Shown one piece after another: positions 1-9,339 of a DNA stretch of 39,384 nucleotides. This DNA comes from an uncultured Clostridia bacterium (GTDB lineage: Bacteria; Bacillota; Clostridia; Oscillospirales; Acutalibacteraceae). The notes beneath the pieces are model-generated. The model saw only the letters and a list, made by a program, of their open reading frames with translations. It was not told the DNA's origin and searched no databases. Every line of letters starts with the position of its first letter. The first letter of the stretch is position 1. Position numbers and translations under genes: made by a program. The DNA lies in contig CALWIS010000259.1 in NCBI GenBank assembly GCA_944380795.1, forward strand, positions 1-39,384, in the 5' to 3' direction.

Positions 1-2
1 GC

Positions 3-545
3 GCGGGCTTTTTGCGGGTGAGCGAAAGCGCCAACGTGCTGGACCACACCGCCGTCCACCCGGAATCCTACGACGCGGCAAAGGCCCTGCTGGAAATGGC
101 GGGCTACTCTATCAAGGGCAAAGCGGAGTTTTCCGGTCTGCGGGAAAAGGTGGAGAGCATGGGCTTCTCTTCCACAGCGGAAAAGCTGGGCGTGGGCGAG
201 CCTACCCTGCGGGATATTGTTAAGGAGCTTCTCCAACCGGGGCGCGACCCCCGTGACGAGCTGCCCGCTCCCATGCTCCGCACGGACGTGATGAAGATGG
301 AGGACTTAAAGCCGGGTATGGAATTAAAGGGCACCGTGCGGAACGTTATTGACTTCGGCGCATTTGTGGATATTGGCGTGCATCAGGACGGGCTGGTGCA
401 TATCTCCCAGATCTGCAATAAGTTTATCAAGCATCCGGGCGAGGTGCTCAAGGTGGGGGACATCGTCACGGTATGGGTGCTGTCGGTAGACAGCAAAAAG
501 GGAAGGATTTCCCTCACCATGAAGGGACAGCCGAAAGCAGAATAA
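3..545 (+). CDS. tex: Tex-family RNA-binding transcription accessory protein, C-terminal part
   Basis: The 5' end is cut by the window edge; the frame is open from base 3. The visible ~180 residues match the end of Tex/YqgF-type proteins: a helix-hairpin-helix tail containing LDHTAVHPESY, then a C-terminal S1 RNA-binding domain (roughly the last 75 residues) with the typical GTVRNVIDFGAFVDIGVHQDGL-type core and a GRISLTMK ending. Family knowledge: Tex is a conserved cytosolic nucleic-acid-binding protein linked to transcription/RNA metabolism; its precise role is not settled. It ends at TAA 543-545 and is followed at once by a strong hairpin. It does not appear to be part of the neighbouring AT-rich insert. 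Sure of family, start unknown. Confidence 0.93.
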   Translation, partial: AGFLRVSESANVLDHTAVHPESYDAAKALLEMAGYSIKGKAEFSGLREKVESMGFSSTAEKLGVGEPTLRDIVKELLQPGRDPRDELPAPMLRTDVMKMEDLKPGMELKGTVRNVIDFGAFVDIGVHQDGLVHISQICNKFIKHPGEVLKVGDIVTVWVLSVDSKKGRISLTMKGQPKAE

Positions 546-559
546 AATCATAACATAAC

Positions 560-600
560 AACAGCCGTGCAGTAAGACATCATGTCACTGCACGGCTGTT
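560..600. terminator. Bidirectional hairpin between tex and the RHH gene
   Basis: Perfect 14-bp inverted repeat (560-573 with 587-600; arm AACAGCCGTGCAGT) with a 13-nt loop. It lies between the convergent ends of tex and the minus-strand RHH gene. The following T-run is weak on the plus strand, so it may serve mainly as a transcript end or processing stem. Confidence 0.7.
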
Positions 601-621
601 GCTGTATTGGGGAAATTTAGA

Positions 622-807
622 CTACTTCGGCTCTATCTCCACTTCAATCTTCCCGTTTTTTTCTTCAAAGTCACGGATACACTGGCGAATCAGGTACAAA
701 ATCTGCCCATTGGCAGAACGGCCTTCATACTTTGCAATGTAGTGTAATTTATAATGGAGCTCGGGGTCCACTTCAATTCCCAAATGCTTATTCTTTTTGT
801 TTCTCAT
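622..807 (-). CDS. Small ribbon-helix-helix DNA-binding protein (Arc-like)
   Basis: 61 residues, basic N-terminus (MRNKKNKHLGIEVDPELHYKL) followed by a short beta strand and two helices, the pattern of Arc/CopG ribbon-helix-helix repressors; the segment GIEVDPELHYKLHYIAKYEG fits the strand-helix region and NGQILYLIRQCIRDFEEKNG the second helix. Such proteins are dimeric DNA binders, often antitoxins or autorepressors. The start ATG (805-807) has no GGAGG; it is preceded by GGTGG-TTTT, exactly the same 13-nt context (TGGTGGTTTTATG) as the divergent SLOG gene. Divergence from that gene across a symmetric 110-bp region suggests the pair is co-regulated, probably by this protein (inference). Function of the pair is unknown. 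Confidence 0.75.
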   Translation of the reverse strand: MRNKKNKHLGIEVDPELHYKLHYIAKYEGRSANGQILYLIRQCIRDFEEKNGKIEVEIEPK

Positions 808-917
808 AAAACCACCATAAAATCTTAAAATAAGTATATTTTAAGATTATTTTGTGATATCATGCTGTTAGTATACTTGATTTAAGTATACTCATTTTTA
901 AGGATTGTGGTGGTTTT
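808..917. promoter_or_regulatory. Symmetric divergent control region with two palindromes
   Basis: Very AT-rich 110 bp between the RHH and SLOG genes. Two perfect inverted repeats: ATCTTAAAAT at 822-831 with ATTTTAAGAT at 838-847, and AGTATACTT at 870-878 with AAGTATACT at 884-892. The heptamer AAGTATA recurs at 832-838 and 884-890, and inverted at 872-878. The two gene leaders are mirror images: 34 nt ending at each ATG (838-805 on minus, 887-920 on plus) agree at 27 of 34 positions without gaps. Probable operator/promoter region for both genes; ribbon-helix-helix proteins commonly bind such short repeats. Confidence 0.6.
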
Positions 918-1370
918 ATGATTTGCACTTTTTTTGGACATAGAGATACTCCCCAAAACATACAATCTCTTCTGCGTACTGTTATTATTGACCTTATAGA
1001 GAATAAAAATGTAAATTTATTTTATATAGGCCATAATGGAAGTTTTGACTTTATGGCAAAAAACGCTTTAAAAACTTTAAAACTAATTTATCCTCATATA
1101 AAATATTTTGTTGTGCTTGCTTATATGCCAAACCCCAAAAATAATTCTATCAATATCGATTACTCTGATACCATTTATCCAGAAGGTCTTGAAAATATTC
1201 CTCCAAAATACGCCATAGTTAAACGCAATCAATGGATGATAAGTCAATCTGATTATGTCATAACTTACGTTAAATACACTTCAGGTGGCGCTCTAAAATT
1301 TAAAGAGCTTGCTGAAAAACAAAAGAAAACTGTGCTGAATCTCCCAGACTTAAACCAAAATAAAATTTAA
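918..1370 (+). CDS. SLOG-like (Rossmann, nucleotide-binding) protein
   Basis: 150 residues, AT-rich compared with its neighbours. Starts with a beta strand and GHRDTP motif (MICTFFGHRDTPQN), then a glycine-containing second motif (LFYIGHNGSFDFMAKNALKTL), a strand-rich centre, and a late segment WMISQSDYVITYVKYTSGG followed by a helix and a KKTVLNL strand. This order (GHR near the N-terminus, D-x-V-I... then a GGA-type loop) is that of the SLOG superfamily (YpsA/DUF1273 and lysine-decarboxylase-like proteins), thought to bind nucleotides or nucleotide-derived signals; several family members sit in phage, conjugative or defence loci. No partner effector is visible here, only the divergent RHH protein. 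Biased composition and the unusual leader suggest horizontal acquisition (inference). Specific ligand unknown. Confidence 0.7.
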   Translation: MICTFFGHRDTPQNIQSLLRTVIIDLIENKNVNLFYIGHNGSFDFMAKNALKTLKLIYPHIKYFVVLAYMPNPKNNSINIDYSDTIYPEGLENIPPKYAIVKRNQWMISQSDYVITYVKYTSGGALKFKELAEKQKKTVLNLPDLNQNKI

Positions 1371-1442
1371 TAAATATCTTTATAGTCATATCTTCCGTTT
1401 CCCACACATAGGCTATAAGAAACGCCTAAAGGAGGAATCCCT

Positions 1443-2327
1443 TTGTACGACTACCAAACCCTCACCCGGGATGCAGAGGCCCTTTCCAGCCGGTATGAAT
1501 GCTGCCGCCTTTCCTCTGCCGGAATCAGCCTTTGCGACCGTTCCCTTCACTTACTTACCATCGGATATGGAGACACCCCGGTTTTGTATGCCGGAGCCTT
1601 TCATGGGCTGGAATGGATAACTGCCGCCATATTGTATCACTTCTGCCGCAGGCTGTGTCAGGGAGAAGAAAGCGGACTCACTGTATATGGCACCCCGGTT
1701 CGGCCTTTGCTTCGGAAAATTACCCTCTATTGCATTCCCATGGTCAACCCGGATGGCGTGGAGATCTCCCTGCATGGGGAATCTTCCGCTGGGAAATATG
1801 CCCCTATTTCCGCCGGGAAAACCCACCGCTGGCAGGCCAACGCCCGAGGGGTAGACCTGAACCACAATTTTGACGCCGGCTGGCACGTGCTGCGGGAAAT
1901 GGAGCAGAACGCCGGGATTACCGGCCCCGGCCCCACCCGGTACGGCGGCCATTTTCCTGAAAGCGAGCCGGAAAGCGCCGCCATTGCTGCCCTGTGCCGC
2001 CGGGTGCCGTTTTCTCTTGCCGCCGCATTTCACACTCAGGGGGAGGAAATCTACTGGAAGTATGGGGCACATACCCCGGATATTTCCCGGGAAATTGCCC
2101 GAAAAATGGCTGACGCTTCGGGCTATTGCATAGCAGAGCCAGAAGCACTGGCCTCTATGGGCGGGTTTAAGGACTGGTTTTTAGACTGCTTTCACCGTCC
2201 AGCCTTTACCATTGAGGCGGGAAAAGGGAAGAACCCTCTGCCTTTTTCTCAGCTTACCGCCATAGAGGGACGCCTGTTCCCCTTGATGATGGAAGGGCTT
2301 CTTTCCGGGGCTGCATTGGGATGCTGA
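1443..2327 (+). CDS. M14-family zinc carboxypeptidase-like metallopeptidase
   Basis: 294 residues starting at TTG 1443 with a strong ribosome-binding site (AAAGGAGG, GGAGG 1431-1435, 7-nt spacing). Zinc ligands of the M14 fold are visible: H54-x-x-E57 in GAFHGLEWIT and H197 in AAFHTQG; the catalytic glutamate is E258 in FTIEAGKG. The substrate-carboxylate motif normally written GVDLNRNF reads GVDLNHNF here (residues 137-143), so the usual arginine is histidine. No signal peptide, so the enzyme is probably cytosolic. It most resembles the MpaA/gamma-D-glutamyl-diamino-acid peptidase branch that trims peptidoglycan peptides, but that substrate is an inference. The gene stands alone between the SLOG gene and a lipoprotein, and carries a perfect Noc-type palindrome at 2082-2095. 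Confidence 0.85.
   Translation: MYDYQTLTRDAEALSSRYECCRLSSAGISLCDRSLHLLTIGYGDTPVLYAGAFHGLEWITAAILYHFCRRLCQGEESGLTVYGTPVRPLLRKITLYCIPMVNPDGVEISLHGESSAGKYAPISAGKTHRWQANARGVDLNHNFDAGWHVLREMEQNAGITGPGPTRYGGHFPESEPESAAIAALCRRVPFSLAAAFHTQGEEIYWKYGAHTPDISREIARKMADASGYCIAEPEALASMGGFKDWFLDCFHRPAFTIEAGKGKNPLPFSQLTAIEGRLFPLMMEGLLSGAALGC
2082..2095. promoter_or_regulatory. Candidate Noc-binding site (NBS)
   Basis: The 14-bp palindrome ATTTCCCGGGAAAT lies inside the M14 gene and equals the published Bacillus subtilis Noc-binding consensus. A Noc homologue is encoded at 22.0 kb. Binding here is inferred, not shown; a second, 12/14 match lies at 33197-33210. Confidence 0.5.
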
Positions 2328-2363
2328 TAACAAAACGGTATCAATCCTTTTACTTTTCTGTAG

Positions 2364-2392
2364 TTGTATCCACAGCCCGCTTGTGGTATGAT
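2364..2392 (+). promoter_or_regulatory. Sigma-A-type promoter for the lipoprotein gene
   Basis: -35 TTGTAT (2364-2369), 17-bp spacer, -10 TATGAT (2387-2392). The spacer contains the inverted arms CCACA and TGTGG. It would give a leader of about 80 nt before ATG 2478. Confidence 0.6.
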
Positions 2393-2477
2393 ATAGGTCA
2401 AATACTACTAGGAATTCACACGGAAATGAACCGAAATTCCGAGAAATTTGGATTTCAAAAAGGAAAGGATCCTCTCC

Positions 2478-3185
2478 ATGAATAAAAAACTTCAAAAAAT
2501 TATTGCTGTTTTATGTGCTGGTATGCTGGGAATCTCTATGCTGACCGGCTGCTCCGTATTTAATATCGACTTATCGTCGGATACTTCCGATAATTCCTCC
2601 CAAGGCTCTTCCCAAAGCCACTCTGAAAGCTCTGCGGAAAGCACCCCGGCGCCCGACAGCAGCACGCAAGAGGAGAGCGGTTCTTCGGAAAGCAGTGAGG
2701 AAAGCTCTGAAAGCACCATGGAGGACACCTCCTCGGAGCACTCCGACATCCTACCGGACATCAGCGCCGATGACCCGGATTTTGCCATTATTTTTTCTGA
2801 GAATCCGCTGGATGCCGACTATACCGCAGAGTTGGAAGACGCTACCTCTACTGGTAAAATGATCGGCATCATCAATAAGTATTTGGAGCTTTGGAAAACC
2901 GAAGTAGATGCAGCTTACCGTACTTTGATGGAAAAGACCTCCGGGGACGCTAAGGAGGATATCCGCACCCAGCAGGAAACCTGGATTGATGAGACAGACG
3001 ATAACATCCAGGCCATTCAGGATGGGGTAGAGGGAGACGGCTCCGCCCGTCAGCTGGAAATCGCCTCCCAGATTATGGCCTATTACCGCGCCCGGGCTGC
3101 CACCCTGTACAGCCAGCTGTTCCAGATTCAGCCGGATTTTACCTTTGCTTATCAGTCGGAAGCCAGCAGTTCTTCTGTGGAATAA
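2478..3185 (+). CDS. Secreted lipoprotein of unknown function
   Basis: 235 residues from ATG 2478, chosen because AAGGAAAGG (2460-2468) precedes it at good spacing; an upstream TTG in frame lacks one. The N-terminus MNKKLQKIIAVLCAGMLGIS is a signal peptide ending in the lipobox LTGC, so the mature protein should be anchored to the outer face of the membrane by lipid. A long Ser/Glu/Thr linker follows (about residues 27-95), then a ~135-residue mostly helical domain with regular charged/hydrophobic spacing and no motif that I recognise. A linker of the same style occurs in the lipoprotein at 36.3 kb. The gene is monocistronic, bounded by its own promoter and by a terminator shared with gyrA. 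Confidence 0.85.
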   Translation: MNKKLQKIIAVLCAGMLGISMLTGCSVFNIDLSSDTSDNSSQGSSQSHSESSAESTPAPDSSTQEESGSSESSEESSESTMEDTSSEHSDILPDISADDPDFAIIFSENPLDADYTAELEDATSTGKMIGIINKYLELWKTEVDAAYRTLMEKTSGDAKEDIRTQQETWIDETDDNIQAIQDGVEGDGSARQLEIASQIMAYYRARAATLYSQLFQIQPDFTFAYQSEASSSSVE

Positions 3186-3193
3186 CAAAACTA

Positions 3194-3234
3194 AAAAATG
3201 CCGTATCCCGAAAACACGGGATACGGCATTTTTT
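3194..3234. terminator. Bidirectional terminator between the lipoprotein gene and gyrA
   Basis: Arms AAAAATGCCGTATCCCG (3194-3210) and CGGGATACGGCATTTTT (3217-3233) pair perfectly around a 6-nt loop, with A and T runs on the outer sides, so it works as an intrinsic terminator for both convergent transcripts. Confidence 0.9.
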
Positions 3235-3245
3235 ATTGTACTGTT

Positions 3246-5777
3246 TTATTCTTCAGAAACAGGCTCTGCCTCTACAACTTCTTCCTGGTTTTCTTCAACG
3301 TCTTCTGCTTCGGTGTCCTCTTCTTCTTCATGGGGAGCACGGGCCAGGGTGACTACCTTGTTGTTTTCTCCGGTGATCTTCATCACCCGCACGCCCTTGC
3401 TGGGACGGGAACAAATCCGGATAGAATCCGCCTTGATACGGATAATGATACCGTCGGAGGAGATAAGGATAATATCGTCATCCAGATCCACCACCTTGAT
3501 AGCGGCCACATCGCCGTATTTATCCACATGATAGTTGAGCAGACCCTTACCGCCGCGGCTTTGCAGACGATAGTCGGAGATGGGGGAGAGACGGCCATAG
3601 CCGGTTTCCGATACGGTGAGCACCAAACCGCCTTCCCGCAGGATGGACATTCCCACCACGCAGTCGCCTTCGTTGAGGGTAATGGCCTTCACGCCGCGGG
3701 CGGTACGGCCCATGGCGCGCACATCCGTCTCATGGAAGCGGATGGCCATGCCCTTGCGGGTGGCTGCCAGCAATTCATCGTTGCCGTTGGTAAGGCGTAC
3801 CCAGCTCAAGGCATCGTCTTCATCCAGGTCAATGGCGATAACGCCGCCCTTTCTGGCGGTATTGAATGCGCTCAGGCTGGTGCGCTTGATAATACCGTTC
3901 CGGGTGACCATCACCAGATATTTCTCCTCCTCCATATCCGTCACACGAATCATGGAGTTCACCTTTTCGTCCTGAGAAAGGGGAAGCAGGTTGGCAATAT
4001 TCATGCCCTTACTGGTGCGGGAACCCTCCGGCACCTCATAGGCCTTCAACCGGTATACGCGGCCAAGGTTGGTAAAGAACATGACATAATCGTGGGTGTT
4101 GAGGACGAACATCTCAGTAGCCACATCCTCTTCCTTGCGAGTCATGCCGCTGATACCGCGGCCGCCACGGCGCTGGGTGTGGTAGGTGTCCATCTTCTGG
4201 CGCTTCACATAGCCTGCTTCGGTGAGGGTGAGCACACATTCCTCATTGGGAATCAAATCCTCAATATCCACTTCGCCGCTGATGGCCGCAATCTCGGTAC
4301 GGCGCTCGTCGGCATATTTTTTCTTCATGGTGAGGGCTTCTTCCTTAACAATGGCAAGGATACGCTCCTCGTGGGCCAGAATGTCCAGATAATCGGCGAT
4401 CTTGACCTTTAGGGCCTCCAACTCGTCCTCGATCTTCTGGCGCTCTAGGCCAGTAAGCTGGCCAAGACGCATCTGCACAATAGCCTGGGCCTGCACGTCA
4501 TCCAGACCAAAACGCTCGCACAGGCGGGTTTTAGCAGTAGGCTGGTCAGGAGAAGTGCGGATAATGGAGATCACCTCGTCGATGAAATCCACGGCGATCT
4601 TCAAGCCCTCCAAGATATGTTCCCGCTCTTGGGCTTTTCGCAGCTCATACTGAGTGCGGCGGGTAACCACTTCTTCCTGGAAGCGGATGTATTCCTTCAG
4701 CATCTGGATCAGGGTCAGGGTGCGGGGCTGACCATCTACAATGGCCAGCATAATCACGCCGAAGGTGGTCTGCATCTGGGTATAGGAATACAGCTGGTTC
4801 AAAACGATCTGGGGAGAGGCGTCCCGCTTTACATCGATGACGATGTGCATACCTTCGCGGTCGGAGTGGTCCTCCACGTTGGAGATGCCCTCAATGCGCT
4901 TTTCCTTTACCAGGTCGGCAATACTCTCAATGAGCCGGGCCTTGTTCACCTGATAGGGGATCTCGGAGACCACGATCTTAAACCGACCATTTTTTTCTTC
5001 CTCGATCTCTGCTCGGGCGCGGACGGTGATGCGGCCCCGGCCGGTTCCGTAAGCAGCGCGAATGCCGCTGCGTCCCATAATAATGGCGCCGGTTGGGAAA
5101 TCCGGCCCCTTAATGTACTCCATCACCTCGTCCAGCGTGGCATCGGGGTTATCGATTAGGCAGCACATACCATCGATGACTTCGCCCATGTTATGGGGCG
5201 GGATATTGGTAGCCATACCCACAGCGATACCCGTGGAGCCGTTGACCAACAGATTGGGGAAATGGCTGGGAAGCACCTGGGGCTCCTTTAAGCGGTCATC
5301 GTAGTTGGGGCCAAAGTCCACCGTATCCTTATCGATGTCTGCCAGCATATCCACCGACAGCTTGCACATACGGGCCTCGGTGTAACGATAGGCAGCAGGC
5401 GGGTCACCGTCCACCGAACCAAAGTTTCCGTGGCCATCCACCAGCATATACCGCATAGAAAAATCCTGAGCCAAACGCACCAGAGCATCATACACCGAAG
5501 CGTCACCATGAGGATGGTACCGGCCCAACACACTACCAACGGTATCGGCGCATTTGCGGTAGGGCTTTTCCGGCCACAGGGTGTTCTCATACATGGTGTA
5601 CAGAATACGTCTGTGCACCGGTTTGAGGCCATCCCGTACATCCGGAAGTGCCCGGGAAATGATTACCGACATGGAGTAATCCAGGAAGGAATCTCTCATT
5701 TCTTTTTCCAGATTTACTGGAATGATTCTGTTATTCTCCTGTTCCTGCTGCTCCTGCAGCTCTTGCTTTTCATCCAT
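3246..5777 (-). CDS. gyrA: DNA gyrase subunit A
   Basis: 843 residues, full length for GyrA. The breakage-reunion domain contains DYSMSVIISRALPDVRDGLK and the catalytic tyrosine, Y132, in AAYRYTEAR. The quinolone region reads HPHGDASVYDALV: Ala93 stands at the E. coli Ser83 position and Asp97 at Asp87. The C-terminal beta-pinwheel has the GyrA box QRRGGRGISG, which wraps DNA for negative supercoiling and separates GyrA from ParC. The tail (last ~30 residues) is strongly acidic. With GyrB it forms the A2B2 gyrase that relieves positive supercoils ahead of forks. The ATG directly abuts the TAA of the upstream YcxB-like gene (zero spacing) and its ribosome-binding site AGGAAGGTG lies within that gene, so the two are translationally linked. 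The gene is last in the dnaA-proximal arm. Confidence 0.98.
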   Translation of the reverse strand: MDEKQELQEQQEQENNRIIPVNLEKEMRDSFLDYSMSVIISRALPDVRDGLKPVHRRILYTMYENTLWPEKPYRKCADTVGSVLGRYHPHGDASVYDALVRLAQDFSMRYMLVDGHGNFGSVDGDPPAAYRYTEARMCKLSVDMLADIDKDTVDFGPNYDDRLKEPQVLPSHFPNLLVNGSTGIAVGMATNIPPHNMGEVIDGMCCLIDNPDATLDEVMEYIKGPDFPTGAIIMGRSGIRAAYGTGRGRITVRARAEIEEEKNGRFKIVVSEIPYQVNKARLIESIADLVKEKRIEGISNVEDHSDREGMHIVIDVKRDASPQIVLNQLYSYTQMQTTFGVIMLAIVDGQPRTLTLIQMLKEYIRFQEEVVTRRTQYELRKAQEREHILEGLKIAVDFIDEVISIIRTSPDQPTAKTRLCERFGLDDVQAQAIVQMRLGQLTGLERQKIEDELEALKVKIADYLDILAHEERILAIVKEEALTMKKKYADERRTEIAAISGEVDIEDLIPNEECVLTLTEAGYVKRQKMDTYHTQRRGGRGISGMTRKEEDVATEMFVLNTHDYVMFFTNLGRVYRLKAYEVPEGSRTSKGMNIANLLPLSQDEKVNSMIRVTDMEEEKYLVMVTRNGIIKRTSLSAFNTARKGGVIAIDLDEDDALSWVRLTNGNDELLAATRKGMAIRFHETDVRAMGRTARGVKAITLNEGDCVVGMSILREGGLVLTVSETGYGRLSPISDYRLQSRGGKGLLNYHVDKYGDVAAIKVVDLDDDIILISSDGIIIRIKADSIRICSRPSKGVRVMKITGENNKVVTLARAPHEEEEDTEAEDVEENQEEVVEAEPVSEE

Positions 5778-6335
5778 TTAACAGACACCTTCCTGCACAT
5801 AATTTTCTCGTAAAGCCCGCTTCAGGAACCGACGGACTCCCTGATATTCATCCATGGTCAATACTCGCTTGGGAAGAAACCGAATTTCTCCGTTTTCCTC
5901 CAGTAAAATGACCCGTTTATCTTCATAGGCCCTGCGCAGCTGTTGATAGGAGATTCTGGCATTGCCCATTTCGGAAATAAACCGAATACCTGCGCCGTCA
6001 ATCTCCACTGCGTTAGCCACTAACTTTTTAAATTTCGTGTTAAAATACCGTTTGGCTCTGCGCCGCACAATATAGGGAATCCCATAGTCGTAATACAGGC
6101 AGATCCCCACCCCCAAGCAAGTAAGAATAAAAAACACCATACTGTTATAGGAGTTTCTATAGACAAAGTACAGTCTCCCCAACAGCGAGAAAAGGATCAT
6201 CGCCATTCCCACCAAGCGAAAAAGGAGCGCTTTGCGCTTACCGATCTCCATCCGGCTTACCGCCACCTGAAAATCTGCGTAGTCCTGTCCGGTGATAAGA
6301 TAGCTCTCCAATGTGTATTTTTCAAATCGTTCCAT
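5778..6335 (-). CDS. YcxB-like membrane protein (second copy)
   Basis: 185 residues; start ATG 6333-6335 preceded by GGAGG at 9-nt spacing. A cytosolic N-terminus of ~36 residues is followed by two transmembrane helices (about 37-58 and 65-83) and a C-terminal beta-rich cytosolic domain ending in a segment of the type ISYQQLRRAYEDKRVILLEE...FLPKRVL, the pattern of the YcxB-like C-terminal domain. The family's biochemical role is not established. It lies between a similar protein (6445-7077) and gyrA, with no gap before gyrA. The two copies share layout rather than close sequence identity. Placement inside the gyrase operon suggests co-transcription, not necessarily a gyrase function. Confidence 0.75.
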   Translation of the reverse strand: MERFEKYTLESYLITGQDYADFQVAVSRMEIGKRKALLFRLVGMAMILFSLLGRLYFVYRNSYNSMVFFILTCLGVGICLYYDYGIPYIVRRRAKRYFNTKFKKLVANAVEIDGAGIRFISEMGNARISYQQLRRAYEDKRVILLEENGEIRFLPKRVLTMDEYQGVRRFLKRALRENYVQEGVC

Positions 6336-6444
6336 CTTACTCGGCCTCCGCTTTTTACATCCGAATTCTCAGCATATCGGTGTTATCTAAGGATTCCCAC
6401 GGTTAGGATATTCCCAGCATCACAGCCTATTATTCCTATCTGTT

Positions 6445-7077
6445 TTACTCTCTCGGTTTTGTACCGGCCAACAACATAGCCTGCACCTCTGGGAGCACTC
6501 CAGGCTCCACACTGCGGAGGGGGAGAATAGCCATTTTGCCCTTATGGAACAACACAATGATCGTGTCATATTGGGCAATGAAGGTGGATTCCCCATCCAG
6601 AGGAAACTCCGTTTCTTCCTCACCTCGGGTTATCACCACAGAATCTGGATAGATCTCCATGGCGATTTCATCACCGGAAGCCAATTTACGGGCTTGCCTG
6701 CGCAGTCCCCATTCCGGCACAATCCACACAACCGCAATAAGCAGCAGGCAGATCACGGCAAACACCAAAGAATCCGCGGACTGCTGCGCAAACCAGGTCC
6801 AGACAAATACACCAGCGGCTAATGCAAGCACAACGGTTTCCAAAATCGCCCGTGTTCCTGTGGTTTTGATGTATCCTGTACTCTTCAGGCACTGATAGAT
6901 CTCGCTGTGGCGTAGGATATAATTAAACCGAATCCCCGTCTGCGGGTCCTCATAAACAGCGGCATCGTCATCTGCCACCAGTTCCGCTTCTGAACCGTCC
7001 CAGCCTTCTTCGTTTTCCTCTTCGATCTCTTCCACCTGTTCGGGGATTTTCAGCTCCAAATCTTGGTCGTGGTCCAT
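6445..7077 (-). CDS. YcxB-like membrane protein with acidic N-terminus (first copy)
   Basis: 210 residues. The first ~48 residues are highly acidic (runs of E and D), followed by a short conserved stretch (FNYILRHSEIYQCLKSTGY), two transmembrane helices (about 78-97 and 103-121), and a C-terminal cytosolic beta domain with an ending of the type FIAQYDTIIVLFHKGKMAILPLRSV, again YcxB-like. The start is ATG 7075-7077, the only in-frame choice because an in-frame TGA precedes it, yet the strong ribosome-binding site is 39 nt upstream with a hairpin between them. The gene follows gyrB by 71 bp and is probably co-transcribed with it. Function unknown. Confidence 0.72.
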   Translation of the reverse strand: MDHDQDLELKIPEQVEEIEEENEEGWDGSEAELVADDDAAVYEDPQTGIRFNYILRHSEIYQCLKSTGYIKTTGTRAILETVVLALAAGVFVWTWFAQQSADSLVFAVICLLLIAVVWIVPEWGLRRQARKLASGDEIAMEIYPDSVVITRGEEETEFPLDGESTFIAQYDTIIVLFHKGKMAILPLRSVEPGVLPEVQAMLLAGTKPRE

Positions 7078-7124
7078 GTTGTATCAAGCGCACCCACACG
7101 GTGTGCGGGCACTTTTCCTCCTTT
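7078..7124 (-). promoter_or_regulatory. Displaced ribosome-binding site with intervening hairpin
   Basis: Downstream of gyrB, AAAGGAGG (complement of 7117-7124) lies 39 nt before the next gene's ATG at 7077. Between them is a palindromic stretch (7093-7109, on the minus strand CCCGCACACCGTGTGGG). Seven bases past the site, a GTG opens a 20-codon frame that overlaps the real ATG in another frame. Either a leader peptide or a hairpin that shortens the effective spacing could explain this. Confidence 0.45.
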
Positions 7125-7148
7125 ATTTTCAAATCTTCGTAATATTCC

Positions 7149-9242
<2,094 letters not shown>

Positions 9243-9244
9243 CT

Positions 9245-9273
9245 ATTATAACACAAAAAAAGGGAAAAGACAA
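9245..9273 (-). promoter_or_regulatory. Promoter of the gyrB operon
   Basis: On the minus strand -35 TTGTCT (9268-9273), 17-bp spacer, perfect -10 TATAAT (9245-9250). Supercoiling-sensitive control is common for gyrase promoters but is not shown here. Confidence 0.75.
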
Positions 9274-9339
9274 ATAAAAGACCGCGATTCCCTTGCCTTT
9301 TATTTTGTCTTTTCCGTTCCAAACCCTCACCGGCGGCAT

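Noticed and set aside
3198-4412. A 404-codon open frame on the plus strand opposite gyrA
   Set aside because: It is the antisense shadow of a clearly conserved gyrA; no ribosome-binding site and no recognisable protein features.
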